Source: Amycolatopsis alkalitolerans | GTDB taxonomy: Bacteria; Actinomycetota; Actinomycetes; Mycobacteriales; Pseudonocardiaceae | Direction: 5' to 3' | Length of the DNA: 64,000 bases | Assembly (NCBI RefSeq): GCF_006152065.1 | Contig: NZ_VDFW01000033.1 | Coordinates: forward strand, 1 to 64,000 | Shown here: positions 8,310 through 17,140 of the stretch, piece after piece | Numbering within the stretch: the stretch's first letter is position 1 | How the letters are laid out: the number at the start of each line of letters is the position of its first letter | Made by a program: the position numbers and the translations under genes | The notes under the pieces: model-generated | The model's input: only the letters and a program-made list of their open reading frames with translations | Told to the model about the DNA's origin: nothing | The model's database searches: none

Positions 8310-9334
8310 GCTTGCGCCTGCCTCTCTGTCTGTTCGGGGGACGGATGCCGCACGGGCGGGGTTCGCGGTGGGCGGGAAGTGAGCCGGCGGGTGAGCCGGC
8401 GGAGCACGCGCGGGAGGCTCACCAGCCCGCCCGGCAGGAGGAACAGGACCACCAGCAGGATCACGCCCTGGCTGATCGCCGTGAGGTTCGGGTCGATCGT
8501 GTTGGTGAACTGCGGGACGAACACGTAGTACGCCCCGCCGATCAGCGAGCCGGTGATGCTGCCGGCGCCGCCGATGACCATCGCGGCCACGAGCGCGATC
8601 GAATGGCCGAAGTTGAGGGTCTCCGGCGACGTGTACTGCACGGCGGCGAGGTACAGGAAACCGCTCACGCCACCGAAGATCGAGGCGGCCGTGAAGGCGA
8701 GCACCTTGTAGCGGTAGGGCGAGGCGCCGATCGACGCGGCGACCGCCTCGTTCTTGCGCACCGCGGCGAGGGCACGGCCGAACTTGCCGCGGACGAGGTT
8801 GCGCACCAGCAGGAACGACGCGGCCGTGACGAGCAGCATGAGGTAGAACTGCCATTGGTCGTCGTAAAGACCGCTCCAGTCGGGCGCGCCGGAGAACCGC
8901 GCCGAGACACCCTGCGAGCCGCCGGTGAGGCCGGCCAGCCGCTTGGCCAGCGGGACGCCGACGATGGGCAGCGCGATGGTGACCATCGCGATCGCGAGGC
9001 CGCCGAGGCGGGCCGCCGCCAGCGCGACGAGGAGGCCGACCGCGCCCGGCACGAGGCAGGCCGCCAGGAACACCAGCACGATGTTCCAGTCGTGGGTGAC
9101 ACCGTAGGCGGCGACGTAGGCGCCGAGCCCGACGAAGAAGATCTGCCCGAGGTTGACCTGGCCGGTGTAGCCCATCACGATGTTCAGCCCCAGCACGGCC
9201 ACCGCGTAGACGCCGATGCGGATCAGCGTCTGGTTGGCGAACGCGGGCAGCATCAGCGGGGCGGCGATCAGCACGATCGCGACCACGAGCACCAGACCGA
9301 GCCGCACCCATCTGTTCCGAAGCAAAGCGCTCAT
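8306..9334 (-). CDS. livM: Branched-chain amino acid-type ABC permease, LivM subunit
   Basis: 342 residues with about nine hydrophobic segments. The LivM hallmark GYTGQVNLGQIFFVGLGAY is near residues 58-76, and the C-terminal tail is polar and prolin-rich. It forms the heterodimeric membrane channel with LivH. The start ATG overlaps the livH stop by one base (TGATG), and its own stop overlaps the binding-protein ATG. All five genes are therefore translationally chained. Confidence 0.92.
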   Translation of the reverse strand: MSALLRNRWVRLGLVLVVAIVLIAAPLMLPAFANQTLIRIGVYAVAVLGLNIVMGYTGQVNLGQIFFVGLGAYVAAYGVTHDWNIVLVFLAACLVPGAVGLLVALAAARLGGLAIAMVTIALPIVGVPLAKRLAGLTGGSQGVSARFSGAPDWSGLYDDQWQFYLMLLVTAASFLLVRNLVRGKFGRALAAVRKNEAVAASIGASPYRYKVLAFTAASIFGGVSGFLYLAAVQYTSPETLNFGHSIALVAAMVIGGAGSITGSLIGGAYYVFVPQFTNTIDPNLTAISQGVILLVVLFLLPGGLVSLPRVLRRLTRRLTSRPPRTPPVRHPSPEQTERQAQA

Positions 9335-10215
9335 CAGACCCGCGCCACGACCTTTCGCCCGAACAGGCCTTGGGGACGGATGACCAGCACCACGAAGATC
9401 AGCACGAACGGCACCGCGATCTTCAGGTCATGCCCGATGAAGGGCACGTAGACGGCCGCGAGGTTTTCGAGCACGCCGATCAGCCACGCGGCGACCACGG
9501 CGCCGACCGGGCTGTTCAGCCCGCCGAGGATGACCGCGGCGAGCGCGTAGACGAGCGCGTTGTCCAGCATCCCGGGCGTGAGGGTGAGCTGCGGCGCGAC
9601 GAGGGAACCGGCGATCGCGCCGAGCGCGGCGGCGAAACCCCAGCCGACCATGAGAAGGCGGCCGACCGGCAGGCCCGAAAACGCCGCGGACGCGGGATTG
9701 TCGGCGACGGCACGCAGGGCGAGCCCGAGTTTCGTGCCGCGGAACAGCACCTGCAGCAGGATCATGATCGCCACGATGGTGAGCGTCGTGCCGATCGAGC
9801 GGACGCTGACCACCGCGCCGAAGATGTCGACGCTCGCGAGCGGGAACAGGGACGGGAACTGCAGGTTGTTGTAGCTCCACAGCCAGGCGCTGACCCCGGT
9901 GAGCAACGTCAGCAGCCCGATCGTCACGACGATCGCGGTATCGGTTTCGCTTCGCTCGAACCGGCGGATGAGCAGGCGCTCGATTGCCGCGCCCAGCACG
10001 AACGAGATGAGGACCGCGACTCCGATCGCGAGGATGAGGGGCAGTCCGGCGCCCAGGAGGCTGTAGGCGATGTACGCGGAGAGCACGGCCATCCCGCCCT
10101 GCGCGAAGTTGATAAGCCCGGTCGCCTGGTTCACGAGCACGATCGCGAGCGCCAGCGCGGCGTAGATCGAGCCGGTCGAAAGCCCGTCGACCACGAGCTG
10201 GACGAAGGTTCCCAC
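9334..10215 (-). CDS. livH: Branched-chain amino acid-type ABC permease, LivH subunit
   Basis: 293 residues. The start is the GTG at 10215, behind a G-rich ribosome site that overlaps the livF stop; a longer open frame to 10326 only reads antisense-free livF sequence and is rejected. LivH features are visible: DGLSTGSIYAALALAIVLV at the start, NFAQGGMAVL, and the cytoplasmic coupling loop around LALRAVADNPASA. It pairs with LivM. The gap to livF is four bases. Confidence 0.92.
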   Translation of the reverse strand: MGTFVQLVVDGLSTGSIYAALALAIVLVNQATGLINFAQGGMAVLSAYIAYSLLGAGLPLILAIGVAVLISFVLGAAIERLLIRRFERSETDTAIVVTIGLLTLLTGVSAWLWSYNNLQFPSLFPLASVDIFGAVVSVRSIGTTLTIVAIMILLQVLFRGTKLGLALRAVADNPASAAFSGLPVGRLLMVGWGFAAALGAIAGSLVAPQLTLTPGMLDNALVYALAAVILGGLNSPVGAVVAAWLIGVLENLAAVYVPFIGHDLKIAVPFVLIFVVLVIRPQGLFGRKVVARV

Positions 10216-10219
10216 AGGT

Positions 10220-10930
10220 TCAGCCCCCCAGGTAGGCGCGTCGGATCTCGTCGAGGCCCTTGAGCTCCGACGCGGGGCCGGTGAGCACGTTGCGCCCGGT
10301 CTCCAGGACGGTCGCGGTGTCGACAAGAGTGAACGCGAGGTTCGCGTTCTGCTCGACGACGACCATCGCGATGCCCGACTCCCGCCGGAGCCGGCCGATG
10401 GCGTCGTACACGGTCTTCGCGGTGCTCGGCGCGAGCCCGAGGGATGCCTCGTCGAGCAGGAGCAGCCGGGGTCTGGCCATGAACGCCCGCGCGACCGCGA
10501 GCATCTGCTGCTCCCCGCCGGACAGCGCCGCCCCGTTCGAGGTGAGACGTTTCTTCAGCTGCGGGAACAGCGTGAGGCAGTAGTCCAGATCGGCCGCGAC
10601 CGCCTTGCGATCCTTGCGCAGGTACGCGCCGACCCGGAGGTTGTCCAGCACGGTCAGCTGGGCGAGCGTCCCGCGGCCTTCCGGCACATGGGCGATCCCG
10701 AGCGCCGCCACGCGATCCGGGCGGAGACCGCGGATGTCGCGCCCGTCGAAGGTGATCCGCCCGGCGGTGCGCACGGTGCCGCTGATCGCGCGCAGCGTGG
10801 TCGTCTTCCCCGCGCCGTTCGCGCCGAGGATGCCGACCGCGCCACCGTCCGGCACGGTGAGCGAGACGCCTTCCAGCACGCGGACGGGGCCGTACGAGGC
10901 GGTCACGTCGGTGAGCTCAAGCAGCGTCAT
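10220..10930 (-). CDS. livF: Branched-chain amino acid-type ABC transporter ATPase, LivF subunit
   Basis: 236 residues from the ATG at 10930, whose first codons overlap the livG end by 14 bases. Walker A GANGAGKTT (about 35-43), signature LSGGEQQML, Walker B LLLLDEASLGLAP and the switch region VVVEQN are all intact. It energises the LivHM permease together with LivG. A longer upstream frame belongs to shadow sequence of livG. Confidence 0.93.
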   Translation of the reverse strand: MTLLELTDVTASYGPVRVLEGVSLTVPDGGAVGILGANGAGKTTTLRAISGTVRTAGRITFDGRDIRGLRPDRVAALGIAHVPEGRGTLAQLTVLDNLRVGAYLRKDRKAVAADLDYCLTLFPQLKKRLTSNGAALSGGEQQMLAVARAFMARPRLLLLDEASLGLAPSTAKTVYDAIGRLRRESGIAMVVVEQNANLAFTLVDTATVLETGRNVLTGPASELKGLDEIRRAYLGG

Positions 10931-11699
10931 CCACCGCGTCCTTCCCGAGGTAGGCCTCGATGACGCGCGGATCGGACTGTGCCTGTGCCGCCGTGCCCTC
11001 CATGAGCTTGCGGCCGTGGTCGAGCACGACGACCCGGTCCGTGAGCGCCGAGATGAGGCCCATGTGGTGTTCGACGACGACGATGGTGATGTCCTCCTCG
11101 GCCCTGACCCGCCGGATGGTGTCGATGAGCTGTTCCACCTCACCGTGCGAAAGCCCCGCCGCCGGCTCGTCCAGCAGGAGCAGCGCGGGTTTGGCCAGCA
11201 GCGCGCGGCACAGCTCGATTCCCTTGTGCAGTCCGTGTGACAGCTCTTCGGCGGGGCGGCCCGCCGCCCACTCGAGCTGCTCGCGGCGCAGCAGGCCGAG
11301 CGCTTCCGCGCGGATCTCACGCTCCGCGCGACGGGTGTGCGGCAGCCGGAGTGACCACGAAACCGGCCCGCCGGGAAGGCGGGTGTGCCCGCCCAGCAGG
11401 ACGTTCTGCAGCACGGTGGCATCGAGCTGGAGCGCGGGATGCTGGAACGTGCGCGCCAGCCCGTGCCGGGCGAGGCTCGACGGCGCGGTGCCGACCACCT
11501 CGATGCCGTCGATCGTGACGGATCCCCCGCTCGGCTTGTAGTGCCCGCTGATGCAGTTGAACAGCGAGGTCTTCCCGGCGCCGTTCGGGCCGACGAGCCC
11601 GAGGATCACCCCCGGCTCGACGTCGAACGTGACGTCCTCGAGGACCATGACGCCGCCGAAATGCAGGGACACGTCACCGAGACTCAAGCGTGCGGCCAC
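10917..11699 (-). CDS. livG: Branched-chain amino acid-type ABC transporter ATPase, LivG subunit
   Basis: 260 residues. The start is a GTG at 11699 with a strong GGAGGTGA ribosome site a few bases upstream. An in-frame ATG at 11801 would add about 34 residues with no family match and would cross the operator-like repeats, so it was not used. Walker A GPNGAGKTS, Walker B LLLDEPAAGLS and VVVEHHMG are present, and the LivG-specific insertion is seen around LGGHTRLPGGP. It is the first gene of the operon livG-livF-livH-livM-binding protein. Confidence 0.92.
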   Translation of the reverse strand: MAARLSLGDVSLHFGGVMVLEDVTFDVEPGVILGLVGPNGAGKTSLFNCISGHYKPSGGSVTIDGIEVVGTAPSSLARHGLARTFQHPALQLDATVLQNVLLGGHTRLPGGPVSWSLRLPHTRRAEREIRAEALGLLRREQLEWAAGRPAEELSHGLHKGIELCRALLAKPALLLLDEPAAGLSHGEVEQLIDTIRRVRAEEDITIVVVEHHMGLISALTDRVVVLDHGRKLMEGTAAQAQSDPRVIEAYLGKDAVDDAA

Positions 11700-11733
11700 A
11701 AACTCACCTCCAATGCGGATCGCAGTGTATGGC

Positions 11734-11744
11734 GCACTCAGTGC
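11734..11744. promoter_or_regulatory. Perfect 11-bp inverted repeat upstream of livG (candidate operator)
   Basis: GCACT-C-AGTGC is a perfect inverted repeat 35 bases upstream of the livG GTG, about where a promoter should lie. A second element set follows at 11756-11787: two direct copies of ATCTTCC, 25 bases apart, with GGAAAGAT between them. This gives an imperfect inverted repeat across 11770-11787. Regulator unknown. Confidence 0.4.
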
Positions 11745-11876
11745 CAAATCGGGCGATCTTCCGTCTGATGGAAAGATGGGATCTTCCCCTTGAACAGGCA
11801 CAGACTGAAAGTTTCCGTAGAATTACGGTGACGGTGGCGTTACCGCGCCGGGGCGCGTTCGGCGCTCTGCCGGACT

Positions 11877-13028
11877 TCAGCCCGCCGGAGGGCGCCATCC
11901 CACGACCGGGTCGAGCGCGCGGAGCGCCCTCGCGGCGGGGACCAGGCTCACCAGCGTGTTCCGGATCGTCGCCGGAACCCGTCCGTGCAGGGCCGCGACC
12001 CTGCCCGCGGTACGGGACCGGGCGGCCAGCCGGTGCACGCGCGGCAGGCGCCGCGCGCTGTAGGTCTCCAGGTGCCGCTCGATATCGGTGGCGCCGGAAG
12101 CCAGGCACGCGCCGAGTTCCACGGCGTCTTCCAGCGCCTGGCAGGCGCCCTGCCCCAGGTTCGGCGTCATGGCGTGAGCGGCATCACCGACGAGCGCGAC
12201 CCGGCCCGAGGCCAGGCCGGACAGCGGGGCGAGGTCGAAAAGCTCGTTACGCAGCAGCTGGTCCGGTTCGACGCCGGCGAGGAGCTGCGGCAACGGGAAA
12301 TGCCAGGACGCGAACCGCTGCCGCCACCATCGCAGCGCCTCCCCCGGCTCGTCCGGCGCGCCCGCGGTGACCGGGACGACCAGGTACGCGTACAAGCGCC
12401 CGTCGGGCAGCGGCGCGACCCCCGCGTAATCCCCGCGGCCCCAGGATTCGCCGCCGCGCACACCGTCCGGATCGGGCACCCGGCCGATGAGCCGCGCGGC
12501 CAGCATGCCGGTCGAACGGACCTTCGCGGCGGGCCACAGCGCCGCCCGCACCGCGCTCCGTAGCCCGTCGGCGCCGATCACCACGTCACCGCGGATACTC
12601 TCGCCCGGGCTGATCGCGACCGTGCCGTCCGCGCCGACTCCGGCGACGTCGGTCGACAAGCGGATGTCCACGCCGGTGCAAGCGTCCCGCAGCGTGTCGA
12701 GCAACTGCCGGCGCTCGAGCACCACGAGCCCGTCGCCGAACCGCGCCGCCATCGCTTCGGTGTCGGTGCGGCTGAGCCACTTCCCGCGGTCGTCGCGGAT
12801 CCCGCCCGAAGTCTGCGCGAGCCCGAGTGCCCGGATCCGGGCTCCGGCGCCGAGCTCGTCCAGCGCACGCAAGGCGTTGGGCCACAACGTGATCCCGGCG
12901 CCGACCTCCGACAGCTCGGGCCGCCGCTCCAGCACCGTCACCCGCCACGACCGGCGCCGCAACGCCACCGCCGCCGCCAGCCCGGCGATCCCGCCGCCCA
13001 CCACCACCGCATGCCCTGACACACACAC
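11877..13028 (-). CDS. FAD-dependent aromatic-ring-type monooxygenase
   Basis: 383 residues of the group A flavoprotein hydroxylases (PHBH/salicylate hydroxylase fold). The dinucleotide motif GGGIAG (11-16), the DG motif GADGLRS (about 152) and the GD motif GDAAHAMTPNLGQG (about 278) are all intact. Such enzymes use NAD(P)H and oxygen, usually to hydroxylate phenolic acids or related rings. The gene reads in the same direction as liv and lies 177 bases upstream of livG. A link to an imported aromatic substrate is possible but unproven. Substrate unknown. Confidence 0.86.
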   Translation of the reverse strand: MCVSGHAVVVGGGIAGLAAAVALRRRSWRVTVLERRPELSEVGAGITLWPNALRALDELGAGARIRALGLAQTSGGIRDDRGKWLSRTDTEAMAARFGDGLVVLERRQLLDTLRDACTGVDIRLSTDVAGVGADGTVAISPGESIRGDVVIGADGLRSAVRAALWPAAKVRSTGMLAARLIGRVPDPDGVRGGESWGRGDYAGVAPLPDGRLYAYLVVPVTAGAPDEPGEALRWWRQRFASWHFPLPQLLAGVEPDQLLRNELFDLAPLSGLASGRVALVGDAAHAMTPNLGQGACQALEDAVELGACLASGATDIERHLETYSARRLPRVHRLAARSRTAGRVAALHGRVPATIRNTLVSLVPAARALRALDPVVGWRPPAG

Positions 13029-13264
13029 AGTATGCCCCGGCGCCCTGTCCGATCGGGTAGGTGCGGGCGGCCATCCGGACGGTGGGGAAACCGTCGCCGG
13101 AGGGGGTAGCGTCGGGTAGGCCGACGAAGGACGAGGAGCCGCTTATGTCACGACTCTCCGGCCTGCCGAACCTTCCCGGCGCGGTTCTCGCCGAGCGCCG
13201 CCGTGACGTACCGTGGAACGGATCGCTGCATCGCCGCGCCGATCCTGACGCACGGGAGGTCGCC

Positions 13265-14485
13265 GTGACGGGCCGAGTCCTCGACCAGGTCGCACTCCTG
13301 ACCGGCCCCTGCCTCACGAACACCCGGACCCCGCCCGCCGAGCTCGCCAAGTTCCACGTCCCGGAGGTCGTGTTCGGCCCCGGTTCCCTCGCCGAACTCG
13401 GGCACGCCGCGCGCCGGGTCGGGGCGCGCCGGCCGTTCGTCGTCACCGATGCCGGTCTCATCGAAGCGGGGTGGGTCGAGGAGGCGGAAAACCACTTGCG
13501 CGTGGCCGGGCTGCGGCCCGTCGTGTTCTCCGGCATCACCCCGAATCCGAAGGATCACGAGATCCAGGCCGCCTACGAGCGGTACGCGTCGGCCGGCGCG
13601 GACGTGATCATCGCCGTCGGCGGCGGGTCGTGCATCGACGCCGCGAAAGGCGTGGCGATCCTGTCCGGCAACGGCGGCACGATCCTCGGTTACGCCGGGG
13701 TGGACCGCGTCGTCCAGCCGATCCCGCCGCTGGTGATGGCCCCGTCCACCTCCGGCACCGGCGCCGACGTGTCCCAGTTCGCGGTCATCACCGACACCAC
13801 GCAGCACACCAAGATCACCATCATCAGCCGCACCCTGGTCCCGGATATCTCGATCATCGACCCGCGGCTGCTCATCACGATGCCGGACGAGCTCAACGCC
13901 GCGACCGGGCTGGACGCGCTGACCCACGCGGTCGAATCGTTCGTCTCCCGCGCGCACAACCCGCTCACCGACCAGCACGCCCTGCACGCCGCCACGCTGA
14001 TCACGCGCAACCTGCTGCGCACGATGGTCGAGCCGAAGGCGGCCGACCCGCGGATCGCCATGGCGCAGGGCGCGCTCGAGGCCGGGATGGCGTTCACGAA
14101 CGCGATCCTGGGCATCACGCACGCGATGAGTCACCAGGTCGGCGGGTTGCTCGACGCGCCGCACGGGGTGCTGAACGGGGTGCTGCTGCCCCACGCGATC
14201 CGGTTCAACGCGGCGACCGAGCCGGACCGGTTCGTCCCGCTGGCCGCCGCCACCGGTCTCGACGTGACCGGCAAGCCGGCCGCCGAGGTCGCCGAACAGT
14301 TCGCCTGCCGGGTCCGCCAGCTCGCCGACGCCGTCGGCGTGCCGCGCCGCCTGTCCGCGCTCGGTGTCACCGAGGACGACATCGGCACGCTGTCGCGCAC
14401 CACGCTGCAGGACGCGTGCCTGGCGACGAACCCGCGCGAGGCGAGTGCGGCCGACGTGGCGGCCCTGTTCCGGCAGGCGTTGTAG
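13265..14485 (+). CDS. Iron-containing (group III) alcohol dehydrogenase
   Basis: 406 residues from the GTG at 13265, which has a GGGAGGT ribosome site five bases upstream. An in-frame ATG at 13145 with a GAGGAG site would add 40 residues unlike the family and is the alternative. The NAD-binding part has GGGSCIDAAKG and STSGTGADVSQFAV. Metal ligands are in TGLDALTHAVE and in HAMSHQVGG...PHGVLNGVLLP. Group III dehydrogenases oxidise primary alcohols or diols. The gene is followed within nine bases by a histidine kinase/LuxR pair, the arrangement seen around the mno/propanediol locus of Mycobacterium smegmatis. A primary alcohol or 1,3-propanediol role is likely. Confidence 0.88.
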   Translation: MTGRVLDQVALLTGPCLTNTRTPPAELAKFHVPEVVFGPGSLAELGHAARRVGARRPFVVTDAGLIEAGWVEEAENHLRVAGLRPVVFSGITPNPKDHEIQAAYERYASAGADVIIAVGGGSCIDAAKGVAILSGNGGTILGYAGVDRVVQPIPPLVMAPSTSGTGADVSQFAVITDTTQHTKITIISRTLVPDISIIDPRLLITMPDELNAATGLDALTHAVESFVSRAHNPLTDQHALHAATLITRNLLRTMVEPKAADPRIAMAQGALEAGMAFTNAILGITHAMSHQVGGLLDAPHGVLNGVLLPHAIRFNAATEPDRFVPLAAATGLDVTGKPAAEVAEQFACRVRQLADAVGVPRRLSALGVTEDDIGTLSRTTLQDACLATNPREASAADVAALFRQAL

Positions 14486-14493
14486 GGCGTTCG

Positions 14494-15837
14494 ATGACAG
14501 CGGACCACGATCTCGGCGCGCTGACCGGCGTGCGGTCCGGTAAGCGCTCGTTCTATCCGGAGTACGTCCGGAGTGCCGAGCGACTCGAACGGGCCGTCGG
14601 CGCCCTCGACCGGATCTCCCGCGCGCTCGTGCGCACCGGTGAGGGCCCGCGGGCGCTGGTCGAGGCGGTGGTCCGGGCCGCGGCCGAGCACGTCCAGGCC
14701 GACTGGCTGCTGTTCGCGGTCGCCGACGGTGCCCTGCGCGCGGCGCGGCCGCGGTTCCTGCTGCTGACCGGTGACCGGCTGGTGGACGACGAGCGGCTCT
14801 TCCCGGCCGCGGCGGCCGAACACCTGCGGGTGCTGCGGTCGCACCCGTGGGAGGCCGACGATCCGCCGGCGAGCGGGGTGCGGGTGCCGATGACGCTCGA
14901 CTGCGAACCGGTCGGCGGCATCGCCGCGATGCCCGCGCCCGGCATGGACGTCGCCGACACCGACCTCGCCGTGCTGCGAGTGCTGGCGAACCAGGCCGCG
15001 GTCGCGCTGCACAACTCGTTCCTCGTCCACGCCACCGTGCGGCTGCGCGGCCGCACCGAGCGGTTGTCCGAAGCCGCGGAGCAGCAGGCGAGAGACCTCG
15101 CGGCGCGCAACGCCGAACTCCAGGAGACCCAGCGCAGGCTGTTCGAGGCGATGCAGCGGCAGGCGCTCGACGACGAACGGCACCGGATCGCGCGCGAACT
15201 GCACGACAGCGTGACCCAGGACGTCCTCTCCGCCGGGATGATGATCGAGATCTGCCGCGCGGACCTGGCCGGGCCTGGCGCGGACCTCGGCGTGGTGAGC
15301 GCCAAGCTCGTCGAGGCCAAGGGGCTGACCCGGCACGCGGTGGAACGGCTGCGCGCGGCCATCTACGCCCTGCATCACGCCGAGTCCGAGCCGTCAGGCT
15401 CGCTCCCGGTCCTGCTCGAACGGCTGTCCACGGTGCACCTGCCGACCGAACTCAAGGTGCGGGTCACCGTGCGCGGCACGCCGGTGCCGCTGCCCGGCGA
15501 GGCCGAGCATTCGTTGTTGCGCATCGCCGGGGAGGCACTGTTCAACACCGTGATGCACACGAACGCGGCACGGGCGCTGATCCGGCTCGACTACCGCGGG
15601 GAGCGGATCAGGCTGTCCATTTCGGACGACGGGGACGGCGATCCGGCGCAGCTGCGCAGGATGCTGCGGCTCGCCTCGGCCACGGATCTCGCGGGCGCGC
15701 ACCGCGGCCTGGCGAACATGCGGGCCCGCACCGAGGAGCTGGGCGGGACGCTGTCGATCCGGCGGTCGCGGATCGGCGGCATCATGCTGCTGCTGGAGAT
15801 CCCGCCGCCACGGCACGAGGCGAGGGCGGCGGGATGA
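14494..15837 (+). CDS. mnoS: GAF-domain histidine kinase, MnoS-like
   Basis: 447 residues. A GAF sensor domain (about 45-185) is followed by a coiled linker (about 190-230), a HisKA_3 dimerisation domain with phosphoacceptor His237 in ARELHDSVTQ, and a HATPase_c domain (about 335-440) with EALFNTVMHTNA and SDDGDGDP. It lacks transmembrane helices, so it probably senses a cytoplasmic signal. Its stop overlaps the response-regulator start (ATGA). MnoS/MnoR of M. smegmatis control mno and propanediol oxidation. Here the same neighbours (iron alcohol dehydrogenase, mftM, mno) support the name, but orthology is inferred from context. Confidence 0.82.
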   Translation: MTADHDLGALTGVRSGKRSFYPEYVRSAERLERAVGALDRISRALVRTGEGPRALVEAVVRAAAEHVQADWLLFAVADGALRAARPRFLLLTGDRLVDDERLFPAAAAEHLRVLRSHPWEADDPPASGVRVPMTLDCEPVGGIAAMPAPGMDVADTDLAVLRVLANQAAVALHNSFLVHATVRLRGRTERLSEAAEQQARDLAARNAELQETQRRLFEAMQRQALDDERHRIARELHDSVTQDVLSAGMMIEICRADLAGPGADLGVVSAKLVEAKGLTRHAVERLRAAIYALHHAESEPSGSLPVLLERLSTVHLPTELKVRVTVRGTPVPLPGEAEHSLLRIAGEALFNTVMHTNAARALIRLDYRGERIRLSISDDGDGDPAQLRRMLRLASATDLAGAHRGLANMRARTEELGGTLSIRRSRIGGIMLLLEIPPPRHEARAAG

Positions 15838-16481
15838 TCGTGGGCGAGCGAACGCTGAACATCGTGCTGGTGGACGACCACGCCATCGTCCGCCAGGGTC
15901 TACGGGCCATTTTGGAGCGTGAGGACGAAATCACCGTCGTCGGGGAGGCCGCCACCGCGGCCGAGGCACGGGCCGTGGTCGAGCGGACGCGGCCGGATAT
16001 CGTGCTGCTGGACCTGAAACTGTCCACCGGCACCAACACCGAGGGCCTCGACGTGTGCGCCGAACTCACCTCGCGCTACCCGGAGCTCGGCGTGCTTGTA
16101 CTGACGACCTTCCTCGACGACGCCCTCGTGGTGGAGGCGATCCACCGGGGCGCCCGCGGGTACGTGATCAAGGACGTGGACACCACCGGGCTGGTCTCCT
16201 CGATCCGCGCGGTGGCGCGCAACGAAAGCGCGTTCGACTCGCGGTCGGCTTCGGCGATGGTGCGCTCGATCCGCACGGCCGCCGAGGAGCCCGTGCTCAC
16301 CTCCCGCGAGCAGAACGTGCTGGAGCTGCTCGCGCGCGGGCTGAGCAACCGGGACATCGGCGCGCGGCTGTACATCTCCGAGACGACCGTGAAGTTCCAC
16401 GTCCGCAACATCATGCGCAAGATCGGCGCCACCAGCCGTGCCGAAGCGGTCTACGCGGCCAGCAAGATGGGGTTGATCTGA
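15834..16481 (+). CDS. mnoR: NarL/LuxR-family response regulator, MnoR-like
   Basis: 215 residues. The receiver domain has acidic pocket DD14-15, phosphoacceptor Asp60 (IVLLDLKLS) and the K in YVIKD. The C-terminal LuxR helix-turn-helix (about 150-210) reads LTSREQNVLELLARGLSN onward. It is translationally coupled to the kinase and is the partner by position. Likely targets are the upstream iron alcohol dehydrogenase and the mno operon at 21.9 kb, where a 21-bp-spaced direct repeat lies. It ends 32 bases before the convergent acetate permease. Confidence 0.87.
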   Translation: MIVGERTLNIVLVDDHAIVRQGLRAILEREDEITVVGEAATAAEARAVVERTRPDIVLLDLKLSTGTNTEGLDVCAELTSRYPELGVLVLTTFLDDALVVEAIHRGARGYVIKDVDTTGLVSSIRAVARNESAFDSRSASAMVRSIRTAAEEPVLTSREQNVLELLARGLSNRDIGARLYISETTVKFHVRNIMRKIGATSRAEAVYAASKMGLI

Positions 16482-16513
16482 GGAGCATAGTGGCCGGGCG
16501 CGAGTAAGCGCGT

Positions 16514-17140
16514 TCAGCGCAGCACCGGGCGGCCCAGTGGCAGCGGCCTGCCGCCCGTCGCGGCCGAGAGGGCACCGGCGAACAGGTAGACACCGACCGC
16601 GGTGAACGCGAAGACGGCGTACCCACCGGCGGTCGTGACGGTCGCCGAGCCGCCCTCGGTGCCGTACAACACCAGCGCGAGCGCGACGTCGATCAACCCG
16701 AACAGCAGCGTGAAGGCGGCCGGGAGCCGCAGCGTCGCGACCGTCAGCAGCACGATCGTGACGAGCCACGCGATCAGGAACAGTCCCTGGGTGGCGACCG
16801 CGGCGTCGGGTGAGATGCCGAACCAGCCGTGCAGCAGCCCGAGCACGAGCACGGCGTAGCTGAGCCAGAATCCGCTGAACACGCCGAACACGGCGGCGAC
16901 CGCGTTCTGCCCCAGCGACGCCGCCCACACCGCGGCCACCAGCTGGCCCAGCCCGGTGGCCGGCAGGATGATCGCGATCGAGGCGCCGACGGCACCGGCG
17001 GGCACGTACCCGGTCAGCACCAGGCCCAGCGCGATCGAGCCGACGATGAAGGTGGGCACGCCGATCATCGTGGGATCGCCCGGCGGGCTCGTGACGGTCT
17101 CCGTCCGGGCAGGGGATTCGGTGGCGGTAGCTGTCGTCAT
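16514..17140 (-). CDS. satP: Acetate/succinate permease, GPR1/FUN34/YaaH family
   Basis: 208 residues with six predicted helices and an N-terminal polar tail. The start ATG at 17140 has a GAGGAG ribosome site and overlaps the mftM stop (ATGA). Family proteins are proton-linked carriers for acetate and related short acids. As the last gene of the mno operon it would take up or release the acid formed from alcohol oxidation; this is inferred from context. The N-terminal NPAP-type motif of the family is not clearly conserved, so substrate choice may differ. Confidence 0.8.
   Translation of the reverse strand: MTTATATESPARTETVTSPPGDPTMIGVPTFIVGSIALGLVLTGYVPAGAVGASIAIILPATGLGQLVAAVWAASLGQNAVAAVFGVFSGFWLSYAVLVLGLLHGWFGISPDAAVATQGLFLIAWLVTIVLLTVATLRLPAAFTLLFGLIDVALALVLYGTEGGSATVTTAGGYAVFAFTAVGVYLFAGALSAATGGRPLPLGRPVLR

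Noticed and set aside
13145..13264. Separate leader gene or mycofactocin precursor before the iron alcohol dehydrogenase
   Set aside because: The frame is continuous with the dehydrogenase and lacks the C-terminal Val-Tyr of MftA; treated as an alternative start only.
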